From positions 1 to 48,396 of the forward strand of contig CAKSSH010000007.1 of the NCBI GenBank assembly GCA_934488695.1: a stretch of DNA of 48,396 nt. The letters are read 5' to 3'. The notes below the pieces were generated by a model that saw nothing but the letters and a program-made list of their open reading frames with translations, did no database searches and had not been told where the DNA came from. This DNA comes from an uncultured Oscillospiraceae bacterium (GTDB taxonomy: Bacteria > Bacillota > Clostridia > Oscillospirales > Ruminococcaceae). A program made the position numbers and the translations under genes. Position 1 is the stretch's first letter. Each line of letters opens with the position of its first letter. Of this stretch, positions 46,749-48,396 are shown in pieces.

Positions 46749-47555
46749 ATGAATAAGCTTGCTGAGCTTTGGAGCGATATTGTAGAGTGCTGGGGCGAAA
46801 GCTCGTCACAGTATCTCGTCGGGGCATTGAAAACGATTGAACTTGCCGTTGTGGCAACGGTCATCGGCTGCATTATCGGGCTTATCTGCGGTATTTTGCA
46901 AACAATTCCCTGCGGGAAGAATGATCCGCCCCTCAAACGAGTGCTGCTCGGAATTGTCAAGGCGATTGTGCGTATTTATGTTGAGGTCTTCCGGGGAACC
47001 CCGATGATCATTCAGGCCATTTTCATTTACTACGCACTGCCGTATTTTACAGACGGTCTTATCAATTTTGAGGTTTCTTTTGCGGCTTACTTGGTCGTTT
47101 CCATCAATACCGGCGCTTATATGGCCGAAACGGTGCGCGGCGGGATTTTGTCTATTGACATCGGACAGACCGAGGGGGCAAAATCTATTGGCATGAACCA
47201 TTTTAAAACCATGCTTTATGTCATTTTGCCGCAGACGATTCGCAATATCATCCCGCAAATCGGCAACAACCTGATTATCAATATCAAGGACACCTCGGTT
47301 ATGTTTGTGATTGGCTATGCCGAACTGTTTGCGGCGCATAAGGCCGTTGTCGGCGCAAGCTATGTTTATTTCCCGTCTGCGGTGATTACGCTTACGATTT
47401 ATCTGATTATGACGGTGATTTGTTCGCTGCTGCTGCGGCTGTGGGAAAAGCGAATGGACGGCCCGGAAAACTTTAACATTGCCACGACCGATACGCTGGC
47501 GTTGACGAGTGGGACTTATTCTTATGTCAAGAAGTCCAAAAAGGAGGGAAAATAA
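46749..47555 (+). CDS. amino-acid ABC transporter permease
   Basis: This 268-residue HisM/ArtQ-type permease has about five membrane helices. The N-terminal TIELAVVATVIGCIIGLICG leads to VEVFRGTPMIIQAIFIYYAL, the typical polar amino-acid permease motif (shown here as EVFRGTPMIIQ). The EAA loop is EGAKSIGMNHFKTMLYVILPQ (in ETEGAKSIGMN). It works as a homodimer with the binding protein and ATPase. Start ATG 46749; the TAA stop shares one base with the ATG of the ATPase gene. Confidence 0.94.
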   Translation: MNKLAELWSDIVECWGESSSQYLVGALKTIELAVVATVIGCIIGLICGILQTIPCGKNDPPLKRVLLGIVKAIVRIYVEVFRGTPMIIQAIFIYYALPYFTDGLINFEVSFAAYLVVSINTGAYMAETVRGGILSIDIGQTEGAKSIGMNHFKTMLYVILPQTIRNIIPQIGNNLIINIKDTSVMFVIGYAELFAAHKAVVGASYVYFPSAVITLTIYLIMTVICSLLLRLWEKRMDGPENFNIATTDTLALTSGTYSYVKKSKKEGK

Positions 47556-48295
47556 TGGCGGAGCCTATTTTACAGATACGTCATCTTTCCAAATCCTTTG
47601 GCAAGCATGAGGTGCTGCGCGATATTGATTTTTCGGTGCATCCCGGAGACGTTACCAGTATTATCGGCGCTTCCGGGTCCGGAAAATCTACATTGCTGCG
47701 CTGCATCAATCTGCTTGAGACACCGTCTGCCGGGGAAATTTTATATCACGGGCAGAATATAGAAAAAATGCGGGGAGGCACTAATGCCTATCGCGCCCAT
47801 GTCGGTATGGTTTTTCAGTCGTTTAATTTGTTTAATAATATGAACGCGCTGAAAAACTGTATGATCGGGCAGATGAAGGTGCTGGGTAAATCGAAGGCCG
47901 AGGCCAGAGAAACAGCATTAAAGAATCTGAAAAAGGTCGGTATGGAGCCGTATATCAATGCAAAACCGGCTCAGCTGTCCGGGGGGCAGAAACAGCGGGT
48001 GGCCATTGCCCGTGCTCTTTCTATGGAGCCTGAGGTGTTGCTTTTTGATGAGCCGACCAGTGCACTGGACCCGCAAATGGTAGGCGAGGTGCTGGAGGTT
48101 ATGCGCGCTCTTGCACAGGAGGGGCTGACAATGATTGTGGTCACTCACGAGATGGCTTTTGCAAGAGACGTTTCTACCAATGTCGTCTTTATGGCGGACG
48201 GTTTGGTATGCGAAGAGGGCTCTCCTGCGGATATTTTTGAAAATCCGAAGAATCCGCAGACCTTGGAATTTTTGTCCAGATTTCTTGCACATTGA
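47555..48295 (+). CDS. amino-acid ABC transporter ATP-binding protein
   Basis: This 246-residue ATPase of the GlnQ/HisP type powers the importer. Walker A is IGASGSGKSTLLR (about residues 38-50), the Q-loop is MVFQSFNLF, the signature LSGGQKQRVAIARAL (about 140-154), Walker B VLLFDEPTSALDP, and the switch His in VVTHEMAFARDV. The length is standard. The start overlaps the permease stop by one base, giving tight coupling. A terminator follows the gene. Confidence 0.95.
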   Translation: MAEPILQIRHLSKSFGKHEVLRDIDFSVHPGDVTSIIGASGSGKSTLLRCINLLETPSAGEILYHGQNIEKMRGGTNAYRAHVGMVFQSFNLFNNMNALKNCMIGQMKVLGKSKAEARETALKNLKKVGMEPYINAKPAQLSGGQKQRVAIARALSMEPEVLLFDEPTSALDPQMVGEVLEVMRALAQEGLTMIVVTHEMAFARDVSTNVVFMADGLVCEEGSPADIFENPKNPQTLEFLSRFLAH

Positions 48296-48327
48296 AGACG
48301 GGCTGCCGGTGCTTCTGTGGGTAGAGA

Positions 48328-48367
48328 AGCCTCTGAAATGTTCCATTCAGAGGCTACGGCTTTTTTT
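48328..48367 (+). terminator. terminator of the lysine transporter operon
   Basis: AGCCTCTGAA (48328-48337) pairs with TTCAGAGGCT (48346-48355); after ACGGC there are seven T residues (48361-48367). Nothing is recognisable after it up to the window end. Confidence 0.8.
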
Positions 48368-48396
48368 GATGCTTTTGCAACCGTATAGCTCCACTT

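Noticed and set aside
1..48396. CRISPR arrays, rRNA genes, insertion sequences with terminal repeats
   Set aside because: I looked for regularly spaced repeats, rRNA-like conserved segments and transposase genes and saw none; the only mobile-element gene found is the serine recombinase.

Overview
This window looks like a stretch of chromosome from an endospore-forming member of the Clostridia, most like the Oscillospirales (Ruminococcaceae, Acutalibacteraceae and relatives). Evidence for this: forespore sigma factors SigF and SigG with SpoIIAA/SpoIIAB, YunB, CotJA/JB/JC, a SpoIIIE/FtsK translocase with a TepA-like ClpP protein, Firmicute regulatory elements (T-box, lysine riboswitch, CIRCE), and meso-diaminopimelate dehydrogenase. 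I assign no genus.

Layout. 1-9.9 kb: tRNA-Leu(CAA), a small zinc-ribbon protein, a PfkB-family (KDG-type) kinase, tmk, then a leftward block (SpoIIIE/FtsK, ComEC-like metallo-hydrolase, DUF3006, TepA-like protein), a small membrane protein, a leftward three-gene cassette of unknown function, and a YfcE-type phosphoesterase. 9.9-18.2 kb: rightward zapA, a U32 peptidase, then the elongation/division cluster mreB-mreC-mreD-PBP2-minD-mgsA, with minC, minE and rodA absent. 18.2-28.1 kb: a His-type T-box drives hisS-aspS. Then come DUF378, a flavin reductase, yunB, purB, fhs and an IMP dehydrogenase of the form known from the protozoan Tritrichomonas foetus. 28.2-36.1 kb: sigG faces the spoIIA operon tail to tail, followed by leftward folC and valS, a zinc-ribbon membrane protein, a DUF2752 protein and acpP. 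36.2-43.4 kb: htpG behind a CIRCE operator, a formyltransferase/hexapeptide-acyltransferase pair, an S24-type repressor divergent from a Cys-rich protein with a palindrome over both promoters, a DUF4349 lipoprotein, and ddh. 43.5-48.4 kb: cotJA-cotJB and a cotJC gene cut after about 62 codons, where a large serine recombinase begins in the opposite orientation; then a lysine riboswitch controlling a three-gene amino-acid ABC importer.

The most notable feature is the right end. The recombinase lies exactly where the spore-coat gene cotJC is interrupted, like the recombinase-bearing elements that interrupt other sporulation genes (the B. subtilis sigK skin element is the classic case). The missing 3' part of cotJC is not in the window, so the element either continues past the right edge or is a decayed one-gene remnant. 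Other points of note are the CIRCE control of htpG, the repressor/operator pair at 40.5 kb, the protozoan-like IMPDH, a strong terminator placed directly in front of spoIIAA, and a possible small RNA downstream of htpG.
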